A stretch of DNA of 64,000 nucleotides, taken from NCBI RefSeq assembly GCF_003263785.1, contig NZ_JYJK01000068.1, positions 1-64,000 of the forward strand, given 5' to 3'. Position numbers and translations under genes: made by a program. Positions within the stretch are counted from its first letter, which is position 1; each line of letters opens with the position of its first letter. The notes beneath the pieces were generated by a model. The model saw only the letters and a list, made by a program, of their open reading frames with translations, ran no database searches and was not told the DNA's origin. Source of the DNA: Vibrio variabilis (GTDB taxonomy: Bacteria; Pseudomonadota; Gammaproteobacteria; Enterobacterales; Vibrionaceae). This document shows, one piece after another, positions 39,667 through 49,176 of the stretch.

Positions 39667-39887
39667 ACATTTCCCTCCACAGGTACAAAACCGATAACTA
39701 ATTGATTAGTTGTTTCTAGTTTAGATCCAAAAGCGGTCGGGCGCATGACCGACTTCAAGGATTGAAGGTAAAGCTAGCGACTGAGTGCTTTAAATGTAGG
39801 TAGGGGCACAAAACGTGTTAATACAGAGACCTATTGCTATTTCTCAAACTCATGTCATTCTTAGAGAAAAACGAATAAGGAGAAAAC

Positions 39888-41132
39888 ATGCCTAAAATAG
39901 CGATGCTGAGTACTGGAGAAGAGGTGCTTTATGGTGACATTGTGGATACCAACGCCGCTTGGCTCAGTCGTGTCTTTTATGAGCATGGGTTTTCTATGTA
40001 TAAGCGCTCGACGGTGGGCGATCAGAGAGCGACTTTGCTGCAAGAGCTGGTAATGTTAAGTCTTAACCTTGATGTGGTCATTGTTAATGGCGGACTTGGT
40101 CCCACCTCGGATGATTTGAGTGCTGAAATTGCAGCGGAAGCTGCTGACGTGCCATTAGTTCTCAATCAAGGCTGGCTTGATACTCTCAACTCTTTTTATG
40201 CTAAGCGTGGCAAAGTGATGCCCGAGAGCAATATTAAACAAGCAATGCTTCCCCAAGGAGCTAGTGTGGTGGATAACCCAATCGGTACCGCTTGTGGCTT
40301 TAAGATGATGATCAATGACTGCTTGTTTTATTTTACTCCCGGAGTGCCAAGCGAATTTAAGAAGATGGCGACGGAGCAGATCTTGCCTGATTTAGCGAAG
40401 CATTTTCAAACGACGCAAGGCCGAGTGTGCCGCCGCATATACACATTTGGCCTGTCGGAATCGGGTATTGCTGACACACTGAAACATCTATCCTTACCAG
40501 CGGGTTATGAGCTTGGTTATCGTTCATACTTGCCGTTTATTGAAGTGAAGTTATTTGGTCCGGCAGACGATCTTGATACAGGTACTCGCGTTCTGGCAAT
40601 GATCGAGAAGCTTCTTCATAGCAATGTGGTCAGTGTGGATGAGCCAATGCTCGATCGATTGGGTCATTTGGTTGAGCTGAACAATCGAACCATTGCCATC
40701 TCTGAGCATGCCACGAAAGGCTATTTGGCTTCTTGGCTGCAAGACAATGAAAAACTGGCGCAGTACTGCGGCGCGACCTGGATATTAGGGGCGAAAACCA
40801 CATCGCCATTGGATCGAGACAGTGAGCAGCTAGGCGCAACATTGGCGCTTGCGGGTGCGACCAAAGGTAACTGCAATGCTGATATCGCGATTTCAACAGG
40901 CAAGCTTGAGAATGACCAATTCTCTTTGGCGATATCAACGCCAAAAGGTGAATGGGGACAGACTCTAAAATTGCAGCGCACATACAGCAATCAAAATGTG
41001 AAGACGGTTATCAGCACAGTAGCAGCAGATATGCTTCGTCGTTACCTAGAAAACAAGCCGATGTTTCCTGACTACGGTTTTTTAACTCGGACTCAAGATG
41101 TCTTTTTACCGCTTGATCAAATCACGACATAG
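39888..41132 (+). CDS. yfaY: CinA/YfaY-like protein
   Basis: 414 residues. The N-terminal half is a molybdopterin-binding-like COG1058 domain (MLSTGEEVLYGDIVDTNAAW, VNGGLGPTSDDLSAE, TPGVPSEFKKM). The C-terminal half has the CinA/PncC fold, but the nucleophile motif ESCTGG is absent (ISEHATKGYLASWL), as I recall for E. coli YfaY. Thus NMN deamidase activity is unlikely, while the N-terminal ADP-ribose/NAD-related pyrophosphatase site may be intact. Confidence 0.78.
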   Translation: MPKIAMLSTGEEVLYGDIVDTNAAWLSRVFYEHGFSMYKRSTVGDQRATLLQELVMLSLNLDVVIVNGGLGPTSDDLSAEIAAEAADVPLVLNQGWLDTLNSFYAKRGKVMPESNIKQAMLPQGASVVDNPIGTACGFKMMINDCLFYFTPGVPSEFKKMATEQILPDLAKHFQTTQGRVCRRIYTFGLSESGIADTLKHLSLPAGYELGYRSYLPFIEVKLFGPADDLDTGTRVLAMIEKLLHSNVVSVDEPMLDRLGHLVELNNRTIAISEHATKGYLASWLQDNEKLAQYCGATWILGAKTTSPLDRDSEQLGATLALAGATKGNCNADIAISTGKLENDQFSLAISTPKGEWGQTLKLQRTYSNQNVKTVISTVAADMLRRYLENKPMFPDYGFLTRTQDVFLPLDQITT

Positions 41133-41344
41133 ATCCGTAACAGACGTGTTCGCCCTCAATGCATAAGTGCAATAGGGTGAATATATTCCGTTTGGTTATT
41201 TATATATAAAAATTAGATCTACCTCACAGTACGCTGATCTCTAAAGGGATTTTCAAATTCTCATTTTTGAGAGTAGCCGTTTATTTCCAGTTGATTAGAA
41301 TAAAGTTTCACCCCAGAAAAAGTGGTGATCAGGAGGGGGGAGAT

Positions 41345-41584
41345 ATGATCCAACAATCCAGAATAAGAGTGTTCTATCAAGTGGCGAACGAGCAGATAAT
41401 GCTTGGAGAAGCACTCAGTAAAAAGTGCGGTGATATAGCAGCTATGTGGTTAAAGGCTCCTGGCGAAGAGTTCCTGTCAGACGACGGTTTTCGCATTTCA
41501 CTCTACGACGATGGCGGTCGTCGCATTGCAGATAAAGCCGTATCGATGGGAACAGCAGACTCGATACTATCGACAGTCGATTAA
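41345..41584 (+). CDS. 79-residue conserved-looking small protein
   Basis: Small acidic protein starting MIQQSRIRVFYQVANEQIML, with a near-perfect ribosome site (AGGAGGGGGGAG) before ATG. The end reads ADKAVSMGTADSILSTVD. No known motif, signal or membrane segment. The longer frame from 41267 is not used because the strong ribosome site lies inside it. Likely real, function unknown. Confidence 0.6.
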   Translation: MIQQSRIRVFYQVANEQIMLGEALSKKCGDIAAMWLKAPGEEFLSDDGFRISLYDDGGRRIADKAVSMGTADSILSTVD

Positions 41585-41779
41585 GCCCACGACAAATTTT
41601 TGTTTTCGAGCTGGCCAATGTGCCAGCTCTTTTATTTTGTGCCACGCCATTCACGTTGTTCTTAACTGAATCTATTGAAACTGTGATCTCTTTTGTGCTT
41701 TTGCTCTAACTTGAGCCGCCCGGTTAAAATTTGACTCATACTTGTACAATCTCTCCTTCTAAGTCGTGGTTGTTTGAGC

Positions 41780-42799
41780 ATGGAACTCTCATCAATTCAG
41801 CAAATTAAGACCTTAATCGATGATCATGGACAGCCGTTATTCGGTTATCTCACTTCGATTCCAGAGCAGCTCGATATCGATAACTTTCGCTATTTTTCTA
41901 CCATGGACAAAGAGTGCGGGGCGTTAGCGAAGTACTTTCACTACAAGCAGTTTCAATTCATTAGTCTTTTCACACCTGAATTTGTTATCGGTTTCGCCAT
42001 CGCAGACATTCGTTACGTCGGCAATAGCTTCTGTTATCTCTATGATATACAAAGCAATGAGCTGATTGAGGAGAGTTGGTTAAGACCATTAGGGGTAGGC
42101 TATTCAATGACACCCTCTCCTTGGCAGGGTAAAGCGCAATTTAATAATGGTGACTTGTGTTTAAAGATTGAAGAGGGAGTTTGGCATGTTACGGTGAAGT
42201 GCCAGCTATTTTCTATGGATGTCACCCTTTCCCCTCCCTGCCATGATAGCGCCCCCATTATGGTGAGTTCTCCAACGGGTTATTCAGGGTGGACTTACAC
42301 TCAAAAGCATAATGCGCTGAAAGTGTCAGGGCAGCTAGTGGTGAAGGGTGAGCCCGTATCTCTTGATGACGCGCTCGGTGGATATGATTTTTCAGCGGGA
42401 TTTATGAGGCGCGAGACCAGCTGGCGATGGGCAAGTATTAGCGCCAACTCAAAAGGCACTCAGATCGGATTGAACCTTGCGGCAGGCGTTAATGAAACAG
42501 GGGTGAACGAAAATGCGCTATGGATAGACGGTGAGCGCGTTTTGATGCCTGCTGTTATGTTTGACTTTGACCGCCACAATCCAGACTCGGCTTGGCGTAT
42601 CTACGATACTAGCGGTCAGATTGATCTTACTTTTACACCCAAAAATGTACGTAAAGAGCGACTTAATCTGTGGTTGTTAAAGAGTAATTTCCGTCAGTTC
42701 GTCGGTCGCTTTAAAGGCACCATCTCACTGAGTGATGGCCGCCTTATTGAACTCGATGACGTCATGGGTCTAACAGAGGATCACTTCGCAAAATGGTAG
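41780..42799 (+). CDS. DUF2804 family protein
   Basis: 339-residue protein of the DUF2804 family, with GYDFSAGFMRRETSWRWASI as its best-conserved stretch and SANSKGTQIGLNLAAGVNE after it. Predicted all-beta, related to lipocalin-like hydroxyneurosporene-synthase folds; no experimentally known role. The start at the second Met (41780) follows the TTGAGC upstream codons. The sterol-desaturase-fold gene follows 62 nt later, so they may act together in lipid chemistry (inference). Confidence 0.72.
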   Translation: MELSSIQQIKTLIDDHGQPLFGYLTSIPEQLDIDNFRYFSTMDKECGALAKYFHYKQFQFISLFTPEFVIGFAIADIRYVGNSFCYLYDIQSNELIEESWLRPLGVGYSMTPSPWQGKAQFNNGDLCLKIEEGVWHVTVKCQLFSMDVTLSPPCHDSAPIMVSSPTGYSGWTYTQKHNALKVSGQLVVKGEPVSLDDALGGYDFSAGFMRRETSWRWASISANSKGTQIGLNLAAGVNETGVNENALWIDGERVLMPAVMFDFDRHNPDSAWRIYDTSGQIDLTFTPKNVRKERLNLWLLKSNFRQFVGRFKGTISLSDGRLIELDDVMGLTEDHFAKW

Positions 42800-42861
42800 C
42801 GCTGCCTACTGGTACTTCGTGTGCCGATAACGCGTTTGGATAACTCCGATATAGGAATGGT

Positions 42862-43706
42862 ATGGATACACTCGCAGATAACCCGGAATGGCTGTTGGTG
42901 GCGCTCGCGCCGCTATTCTTGATCATGATGCTACTCGAATATTGGTTTGGGCAGCGTGCTAATAGGCTTCCTGATTCGGCCATGTATTCACTCAAGGAGC
43001 TGGTGTGTAATTTTTCTCTGGCGGGGATGCACCAACTGTCGGATTTACTCACTGGCTTTCTGATCGCGAAGCTCTACTTACTTCTATTCGGTTGGAAGCT
43101 ATTCGATATCCAGATGTCGCTGTCGATGTTTGTCGTGCTGATGGTGCTCCAAGACTTCTTTTACTACTGGTTTCATCGAGCTAGCCATCGCGTGCGCTGG
43201 ATGTGGGCGGCACATGTCGTTCATCACAGTTCAGAAAACATGAATTTCAGTACGGCCTTTCGGCAAAGCTTGATGTACCCATTAGCGGGGATGTGGCTGT
43301 TTTGGATGCCGCTAGTCATCATTGGCTTTGAGCCAAATGGGTGATTTTTGTTGTACTGCTTAACCTTGGTTTGCAGTTTTTTGTTCACACTCAGTGGATA
43401 CGGAAACTGGGGGTGTTGGAGTGGGTGATCAACACGCCTTCACATCACAGAGTGCATCACGGCGTTAACGCGCAATATATTGATAAAAACTATGCGGGCA
43501 TTTTGATTATCTGGGATCGCATGTTCGGCACCTTTGAGCCAGAAGTCGAGACGGTACGTTATGGGATCAGCAAGCCCGTTAATAGTTATAACCCATTGGT
43601 CGTGACTTTTGCAGAGTGGCGAGATATGTTGTCTTCGGTGGCCGAAGAGAAGAGTTGGCTAGGGAAGGTGAGGGTGATACTCAAACCACCGTCAGATGTT
43701 TCATAA
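42862..43706 (+). pseudogene. sterol desaturase/fatty acid hydroxylase family protein, frame broken
   Basis: Membrane di-iron oxygenase fold. The three histidine clusters are visible: WFHRASHRVRW, HVVHHSSEN and SHHRVHHGV. About four membrane segments lie in the first 150 residues. One T is missing at 43338 (EPNWVIFVVLLNLG after repair), giving 281 residues. The family introduces hydroxyl or double bonds into lipids or hydrolyses ether lipids; the substrate is unknown here. Confidence 0.8.
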
Positions 43707-43710
43707 AATG

Positions 43711-43740
43711 AAAAAAACGGCTCTGATGAGCCGTTTACTT
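43711..43740. terminator. bidirectional terminator
   Basis: AAACGGCTC (43715-43723) pairs with GAGCCGTTT (43728-43736), loop TGAT, with an A-run on the left and a T-rich stretch on the right, between convergent transcription units. Confidence 0.82.
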
Positions 43741-43771
43741 TAGAATAGAGAGCGTTAGCCTGAGTGAGGCA

Positions 43772-44047
43772 CTACGCTCGCTTCTTTATTTGATGCGCAA
43801 TATTATCGAGCTCAATGTCAGTTTTAGCTCGACAAATACACGGCAAAATCTCATTTGCTTGTGTGTATGCCATCGCAAACCCTACGTATTCCACTTCACC
43901 TGAGACCAGTGTACAGCGACAGGCACCGCAGTGACCGTCTCGGCAGTTATACTCAGGCTCTAACCCTGCTTGTTCCATCGTCTCTAGGACGGTGTTAGAG
44001 GGGTTAGACTCGATCGTGGTGATAGAGTTTATTTTGATGGTTGGCAT
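43772..44047 (-). CDS. yfaE: YfaE-like [2Fe-2S] ferredoxin for NrdB
   Basis: 91-residue plant-type ferredoxin with cluster ligands in CRDGHCGACRC and a fourth Cys in ILPCIC. In E. coli YfaE reduces NrdB to rebuild the diferric-tyrosyl radical. Its start overlaps the nrdB stop by one base, matching the nrdAB-yfaE order. Confidence 0.9.
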   Translation of the reverse strand: MPTIKINSITTIESNPSNTVLETMEQAGLEPEYNCRDGHCGACRCTLVSGEVEYVGFAMAYTQANEILPCICRAKTDIELDNIAHQIKKRA

Positions 44048-45180
44048 TAAAGTTCGAAGCCCTCAAAGTCGTCTGCGCTTACTTCGTTGTCGATCTGACC
44101 GACTAGGTAAGAACTGATTTCCGCCTCTTGCGGCGCAACCTGTACGTTGTCTGAAGACAGCCAAGCGTTGATCCAAGGAATTGGGTTCGATGTTGCTTCT
44201 GGATAAGCCGCATCAAGACCAACCGCCTGCATTCGAACGTTGGTGATGTACTCAACGTACTGGCACAGAATGTCTTTGTTAAGACCAATCATCGAGCCGT
44301 CTTTGAATAGGTATTCTGCCCACTCTTTCTCTTGCTCAGCGGCTTCTTTGAACAGGTCGAAACACTCTTGCTTGCACTCTTCAGCAACTTGCATGAATGA
44401 GAAGTCGTCTTGACCGTTACGAAGCAGGTTAATCATGTGCTGAGTACCGGTTAGGTGCAGCGCTTCATCACGAGCAATTAGCTTGATGATTTTCGCGTTA
44501 CCTTCCATCAGCTCACGCTCTGCGAATGCGAACGAACAAGCGAAACTCACGTAGAAACGAATCGCTTCTAGTGCGTTTACAGACATTAGACATAGGTACA
44601 GCTTTTTCTTCAGGTCGTACAAGTTAACTGTAACTTCTTCGCCTTTGATGTTGTGTGTACCTTCGCCGAAGCGGTGGTAGTCGTTTGTCGCTTGAATCAG
44701 GTCATCGTAGTAGTGTGCGATGTCTTTCGCACGCTTAAGGATGTGCTCGTTTTCAACGATATCGTCAAAAACCACACCCGGATCGTTCACGATGTTACGG
44801 ATGATGTGCGTGTAAGAACGAGAGTGGATAGTCTCAGAGAATGACCATGTCTCGATCCACGTTTCTAGCTCAGGCAGAGACACAAGCGGCAGTAGAGCAA
44901 CGTTAGGGCTACGACCTTGAATCGAATCTAGAAGCGTTTGGTACTTCAGGTTACTGATGAAGATGTGCTTTTCATGCTCTGGAAGCTTGTTGTAGTCGAT
45001 GCGGTCGCTTGACACGTCCACTTCTTCTGGACGCCAGAAGAATGAAAGCTGCTTTTCGATCAGCTTTTCAAAAATCTCAAATTTTTGTTGGTCGTAACGC
45101 GCAACGTTGACTGGTTGACCCAGGAACATTGGTTCTTTAAGCGCGTTATTTTTAGTTTGGGTAAAAGTACTGTAAGCCAT
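44047..45180 (-). CDS. nrdB: ribonucleotide reductase class Ia beta subunit NrdB
   Basis: 377-residue beta subunit holding the di-iron tyrosyl-radical cofactor. Iron ligands appear in [22 protein letters not shown], the segment VENEHILKR and the region [15 protein letters not shown]. The radical Tyr lies in the [15 protein letters not shown] helix, as in E. coli (Tyr122). The C-terminal peptide ending [12 protein letters not shown] docks onto NrdA. The start [12 protein letters not shown] follows AAGGA and matches the E. coli length of 376. Confidence 0.94.
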   Translation of the reverse strand: MAYSTFTQTKNNALKEPMFLGQPVNVARYDQQKFEIFEKLIEKQLSFFWRPEEVDVSSDRIDYNKLPEHEKHIFISNLKYQTLLDSIQGRSPNVALLPLVSLPELETWIETWSFSETIHSRSYTHIIRNIVNDPGVVFDDIVENEHILKRAKDIAHYYDDLIQATNDYHRFGEGTHNIKGEEVTVNLYDLKKKLYLCLMSVNALEAIRFYVSFACSFAFAERELMEGNAKIIKLIARDEALHLTGTQHMINLLRNGQDDFSFMQVAEECKQECFDLFKEAAEQEKEWAEYLFKDGSMIGLNKDILCQYVEYITNVRMQAVGLDAAYPEATSNPIPWINAWLSSDNVQVAPQEAEISSYLVGQIDNEVSADDFEGFEL

Positions 45181-45269
45181 GATGCTGCAATCCTTTTTAA
45201 GCCCTTCCTTCACAAGGAAGGGCAGAGAAATCTAATCTTAAATGCTGTATTGATTGTGTGCTGAGCACA

Positions 45270-47558
45270 TTAGATCTTACAGCCACCGCCTGCACAATCG
45301 TCGTCTTGCTCAACAACGGCTGCTTTGTCGTTCTGGTCGTCTTTCGCGCCGTCACGAGTATTATGGTAGTAAAGTGTCTTCACACCAAACTTATACGCAG
45401 TTAGCAGGTCTTGAAGCAGTTTCTTCATTGGCACTTTGCCACTATCGTAGACGCTAGGGTCGTAGTTAGTGTTCGCAGAGATAGCTTGGTCAACAAACTT
45501 CTGCATGATACCAACAAGGTGCAAGTAGCCATCGTTACCGCCGATGTTCCAAAGCAGTTCGTAGTTCTCTTTTAGGTTGGCAAAGTCTGGCACAACCTGT
45601 TTCAGGATACCGTCTTTCGACGCTTTCACTGATACGTAACCACGTGGTGGCTCAATGCCGTTGGTTGCGTTAGAGATTTGCGAAGAAGTCTCTGAAGGCA
45701 TAAGCGCAGTCAGTGTAGAGTTACGTAGACCGAACTCCATGATTTCTGCACGTAGCTCATCCCAATCGTAGTGAAGTGCTTCGTCACACACGAGGTCGAT
45801 GTCTTTCTTGTACGTATCGATTGGCAGTAGGCCTTTCGCGTAGTTCGTCTCGTGGAACGATGGGCAGCGACCTTGCTCTTTTGCTAGCTCTACAGATGCT
45901 TTCAGTAGGTAGTACTGAATCGCTTCGAACGTGCGGTGAGTCAGGTTGTTTGCAGAACCATCTGAGTACTTAACACCGTTTTTCGCTAGGTAGTAAGCGT
46001 AGTTAATCACGCCAACACCCAGAGTACGGCGGTTCATAGTTGAACGGTATGCCGCTGGTAGTGGGTAGTCTTGGTAATCAAGCAGTGCATCAAGCGCACG
46101 AACCACTAGGTCAGACAGATCTTTCAGGTCGTCAAGCTCGTTGATCGCACCCAAGTTGAATGCAGACAGAGTACAAAGCGCAATCTCACCAGATTCGTCT
46201 TCAACATTCGCTAGTGGCTTAGTTGGAAGCGCGATTTCTAGACATAGGTTAGATTGACGAACCGGTGCAACTTTCGAGTCAAACGGGCTGTGAGTGTTAC
46301 AGTGGTCTACGTTCTGGATGTAGATACGACCGGTAGACGCACGCTCTTGCATCAGTAGTGAGAACAGTTCAACCGCTTTTACCGTCTCTTTCTTGATTGA
46401 CGGATCGTTCTCGTATTTAACGTATAGACGCTCGAACTCGTCTTGGTCTTCGAAGAATGCATCGTAAAGACCCGGAACATCCGATGGTGAGAACAGAGTA
46501 ATGTTGCCGCCTTGAACAAGACGTGCGTACATCAGTTTGTTTAACTGAACACCGTAGTCCATGTGACGGACACGGTTCTCTTCCACACCACGGTTGTTCT
46601 TAAGAACCATCAGTGATTGTACTTCGCCGTGCCACATTGGGTAGAACACAGTCGCCGCACCGCCACGGACACCGCCTTGAGAACAGCACTTAACCGCTGT
46701 TTGGAAGTATTTGTAGAATGGAATACAGCCTGTGTGGAACGCTTCGCCGCCACGGATTTCAGAACCCAAGGCACGGATACGACCCGCATTGATACCGATA
46801 CCTGCACGTTGTGAAACGTAGCGCACGATAGAGCTTGCCGTCGCGTTGATAGAATCTAGGCTGTCACCACACTCAATCAGAACACAAGAGCTGAACTGGC
46901 GAGTAGGGGTACGTACACCAGACATGATTGGTGTCGGTAGTGAAATCTTAAATGTCGATGTTGCATCGTAGAAACGCTTGATGTAGTCAAGACGCGTTTC
47001 TTTTGGATACTTGGCAAATAGACAAGCGGCAACAAGGATGTATAGGAACTGCGCACTTTCGTAGATTTGACCGCTTACACGGTTTTGTACGAAGTACTTA
47101 CCTTCCAGCTGTTTAACCGCAGCATAAGAGAAGTCGTGATCGCGAGTGTGGTCGATGTAATTGTCCAGCTCGTCTAGCTCAGCTTTTGTGTAGTCTTCAA
47201 GCAGGTGCGCGTCATACTTACCCATTTCAACCATTTTAGACACATGGTCAAACAGTGCTGGTGGCTCATACTGACCGTACGCTTTTTTGCGTAGGTGGAA
47301 GATAGCCAAGCGAGCTGCAAGGTATTGGTAGTCTGGTGCGTCTTCAGAGATAAGGTCTGCTGCAGACTTGATGATAGTTTCATGGATGTCTGACGTTGTA
47401 ATGCCATCATAAAACTGGATGTGAGCCTTAAGTTCCACCTGCGACACAGAAACGTTGTCTAGGCCTTCAGCAGCCCATGCGATAACGCGGTGGATTTTTT
47501 CGAGATCAATACTTTCTTTGCGGCCATTACGTTTAGTAACGGAAAGTTGCTGGTTCAT
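45270..47558 (-). CDS. nrdA: ribonucleotide reductase class Ia alpha subunit NrdA
   Basis: 762-residue catalytic subunit, E. coli length 761. It has an N-terminal ATP-cone (MNQQLSVTKRNGRKESIDLE) for allosteric control by ATP/dATP, the barrel with active-site Cys in SSCVLIECGDS and NLCLEI, and the C-terminal redox pair CAGGGC in DDDCAGGGCKI that re-reduces the active site. Converts NDPs to dNDPs with NrdB. The region upstream contains NrdR- and DnaA-type sites. Confidence 0.95.
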   Translation of the reverse strand: MNQQLSVTKRNGRKESIDLEKIHRVIAWAAEGLDNVSVSQVELKAHIQFYDGITTSDIHETIIKSAADLISEDAPDYQYLAARLAIFHLRKKAYGQYEPPALFDHVSKMVEMGKYDAHLLEDYTKAELDELDNYIDHTRDHDFSYAAVKQLEGKYFVQNRVSGQIYESAQFLYILVAACLFAKYPKETRLDYIKRFYDATSTFKISLPTPIMSGVRTPTRQFSSCVLIECGDSLDSINATASSIVRYVSQRAGIGINAGRIRALGSEIRGGEAFHTGCIPFYKYFQTAVKCCSQGGVRGGAATVFYPMWHGEVQSLMVLKNNRGVEENRVRHMDYGVQLNKLMYARLVQGGNITLFSPSDVPGLYDAFFEDQDEFERLYVKYENDPSIKKETVKAVELFSLLMQERASTGRIYIQNVDHCNTHSPFDSKVAPVRQSNLCLEIALPTKPLANVEDESGEIALCTLSAFNLGAINELDDLKDLSDLVVRALDALLDYQDYPLPAAYRSTMNRRTLGVGVINYAYYLAKNGVKYSDGSANNLTHRTFEAIQYYLLKASVELAKEQGRCPSFHETNYAKGLLPIDTYKKDIDLVCDEALHYDWDELRAEIMEFGLRNSTLTALMPSETSSQISNATNGIEPPRGYVSVKASKDGILKQVVPDFANLKENYELLWNIGGNDGYLHLVGIMQKFVDQAISANTNYDPSVYDSGKVPMKKLLQDLLTAYKFGVKTLYYHNTRDGAKDDQNDKAAVVEQDDDCAGGGCKI

Positions 47559-47666
47559 TCTGAGGTGTTCCCTAACAAAACAATATGAAACCTCGCTTTT
47601 ATGAAATTTTGTTGAGTCTTAGCGAAGGCTTCGTGATCAATGTCACCCTATTGAAATTGGCTTCCA

Positions 47667-47760
47667 ACACAAGATATAGGGGTCATTTGGTTTACGGGTT
47701 ACAAGATAGTGCTATAGAGCGAGATTTTCAAGTTCGGCGATTTGAGGAAACTGTGGATAA
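47667..47760 (-). promoter_or_regulatory. NrdR-type boxes and DnaA box upstream of nrdA
   Basis: Two CAAGAT-type NrdR-like boxes, 47667-47682 (ACACAAGATATAGGGG) and 47699-47714, have equivalent positions 32 bp apart, three helical turns, the spacing typical of NrdR operators. Downstream of them on the plus strand, TGTGGATAA at 47752-47760 is the exact complement of the DnaA box TTATCCACA. They lie 110-200 nt upstream of the nrdA start. NrdR repression and DnaA control of nrdAB are known in E. coli. Confidence 0.6.
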
Positions 47761-48010
47761 CTAGGGGAAAGAAAAAAATACGTTAGTGGACACTTACCAT
47801 GGAAGTTAGACCCGTCTTAGTTGTACAAAAACACGTGCTAGCGGATTGGTTTCGTTTTAAACGATGCGAAAAAAAATTCCTTGATCTTTGGCAAGTTTTG
47901 GCTGTTATTGTTGAGGAGATAAAAAGTGCGATTTCAGTACACAAAACCGACGAAAGTGTCTTGTTTTTGTGAACAATTTGTGGCGGCTCGTTAACGTGAT
48001 TTGTAGCACT

Positions 48011-48041
48011 AATTTGGCGTGCAGTGTCGGCTCGCCAAATT
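48011..48041. repeat. inverted repeat between nrdA and ubiG
   Basis: AATTTGGCG (48011-48019) is the exact reverse complement of CGCCAAATT (48033-48041), separated by 13 nt. No T-run follows, so it is not a standard terminator. It may form a cruciform or stabilise the ubiG 3' end. Confidence 0.4.
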
Positions 48042-48049
48042 GGTGCTAG

Positions 48050-48064
48050 TACTAGATATAGTGT
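48050..48064. promoter_or_regulatory. isolated NrdR-like box downstream of ubiG
   Basis: On the minus strand the site reads ACACTATATCTAGTA, close to the NrdR consensus acaCwAtATaTwGtgt. It is about 490 nt upstream of nrdA and 43 nt beyond the ubiG stop, without a visible partner at one- to three-turn spacing. Confidence 0.35.
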
Positions 48065-48106
48065 TCGATTGTTTCGTGTCTTTGACGAGCCAATTTATTA
48101 AAAGCG

Positions 48107-48817
48107 CTACAGGGGTTTTTCTGTGTAAACGATGTAATTAACGTCGACATGTTTTCCGAGCTTGTAGCTGTCCGTTAGCGGGTTGTAGGAGAGGCCGGTA
48201 ATGCCTTTTTCAATTAGCTCGGTTGCATCAATCATCTTAATCAGCTCAGAAGGCTTGATGAACTTGTCATGGCTATGAGTACCGTCTGGTACAATTTTGA
48301 GTAGCTTTTCTGCACCGACAATCGCAAACAAATAAGACTGGATATTACGATTAAGAGTAGAGAAAAACACTTGACCACCAGGTTTGACGAGCTTGGCACA
48401 AGAAGCAATTACGGAGGCTGGGTCTGGTACGTGCTCAAGCATCTCCATACAGGTCACAACGTCGTATTTACCCGCGTTTTCGGCAGCATGGTCTTCAACC
48501 GTACTTTGAACGTAGTCGAGCTTGGTGCCTGTTTCTAACGCATGCAGGCGTGCCACTTCCAGTGGCTCTTTGCCCATATCTAGGCCTGTGACGTTAGCGC
48601 CTTGTTTGGCCATACTCTCTGCCAAGATACCACCACCACAACCGACATCGAGTACGGTTTTGCCGAAAAGGCCATTGGCTTTTTCTAACACATAGTTGAG
48701 GCGCAGTGGGTTGATTTGATGCAGAGGTTTAAATTCACCCTCCAGATCCCACCAACGGCTTGCCATCTCTTCAAATTTTCTGATTTCGTCTAGATCGACG
48801 TTTTGTTGCTTATCCAT
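48107..48817 (-). CDS. ubiG: ubiquinone biosynthesis O-methyltransferase UbiG
   Basis: 236-residue S-adenosylmethionine-dependent methyltransferase that performs both O-methylations of ubiquinone synthesis. SAM motif [15 protein letters not shown], then [13 protein letters not shown] and the post-motif [11 protein letters not shown] are intact. [20 protein letters not shown] is diagnostic for UbiG. The start [20 protein letters not shown] (48817) is chosen by family length; the frame stays open further upstream through a tandem repeat. Divergent from gyrA. Confidence 0.93.
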   Translation of the reverse strand: MDKQQNVDLDEIRKFEEMASRWWDLEGEFKPLHQINPLRLNYVLEKANGLFGKTVLDVGCGGGILAESMAKQGANVTGLDMGKEPLEVARLHALETGTKLDYVQSTVEDHAAENAGKYDVVTCMEMLEHVPDPASVIASCAKLVKPGGQVFFSTLNRNIQSYLFAIVGAEKLLKIVPDGTHSHDKFIKPSELIKMIDATELIEKGITGLSYNPLTDSYKLGKHVDVNYIVYTEKPL

Positions 48818-48824
48818 CTGTGCC

Positions 48825-48888
48825 AATTCTCTGTTCCGACAATTCTGTGTTCCGGTAGATAGTCGTTCCGACAACTTTTTGCTCCGGT
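48825..48888. repeat. four tandem 16-bp repeats in the ubiG leader
   Basis: Units at 48825-48840, 48841-48856, 48857-48872 and 48873-48888. Each ends in a variant of (G/T)TTCCG(A/G)(C/T): AATTCTCTGTTCCGAC, AATTCTGTGTTCCGGT, AGATAGTCGTTCCGAC, AACTTTTTGCTCCGGT. Units 1 and 3, and 2 and 4, are most alike, giving a 32-bp super-period. The array lies 8 nt upstream of the ubiG start codon, between ubiG and gyrA. Confidence 0.75.
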
Positions 48889-49121
48889 ATGGCGCGCAAG
48901 TATAGCGCAAATTCCACCGGGAAAACCTACCCAGTGAGCATAATTGGTGCATTTGTGGCTTGCGACCTACTTAGCTCGAACATTTTGGGTGTTTTTTCGC
49001 CATTTTTCAGAGTCATAGATTCAAAATGTGCAAATTGTGGACGTTTGAATCACAACCAAGGTCACAACCTGATAAAAGGGTAGGGAAAGTGATGCCGAAC
49101 CCACTATTCTTGTGTTATATT

Positions 49122-49150
49122 TTGTCACCTTATACGTATCGAATATACGA
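49122..49150 (+). promoter_or_regulatory. candidate gyrA promoter
   Basis: A TTGTCA hexamer (49122-49127), 16 nt, then TATACG (49144-49149). This is a moderate sigma-70 match about 30 nt upstream of the gyrA start and its GAGGGAT ribosome site. Other -10 choices in this AT-rich leader are possible. Confidence 0.35.
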
Positions 49151-49176
49151 TCAAACTATAGAGGGATATTGGCTCT

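Noticed and set aside
48011-48041. Inverted repeat as a terminator for ubiG
   Set aside because: No U-run follows on either strand.
48889-49083. 64-residue open frame between ubiG and gyrA
   Set aside because: No convincing ribosome site or family; lies in a leader region with repeats.
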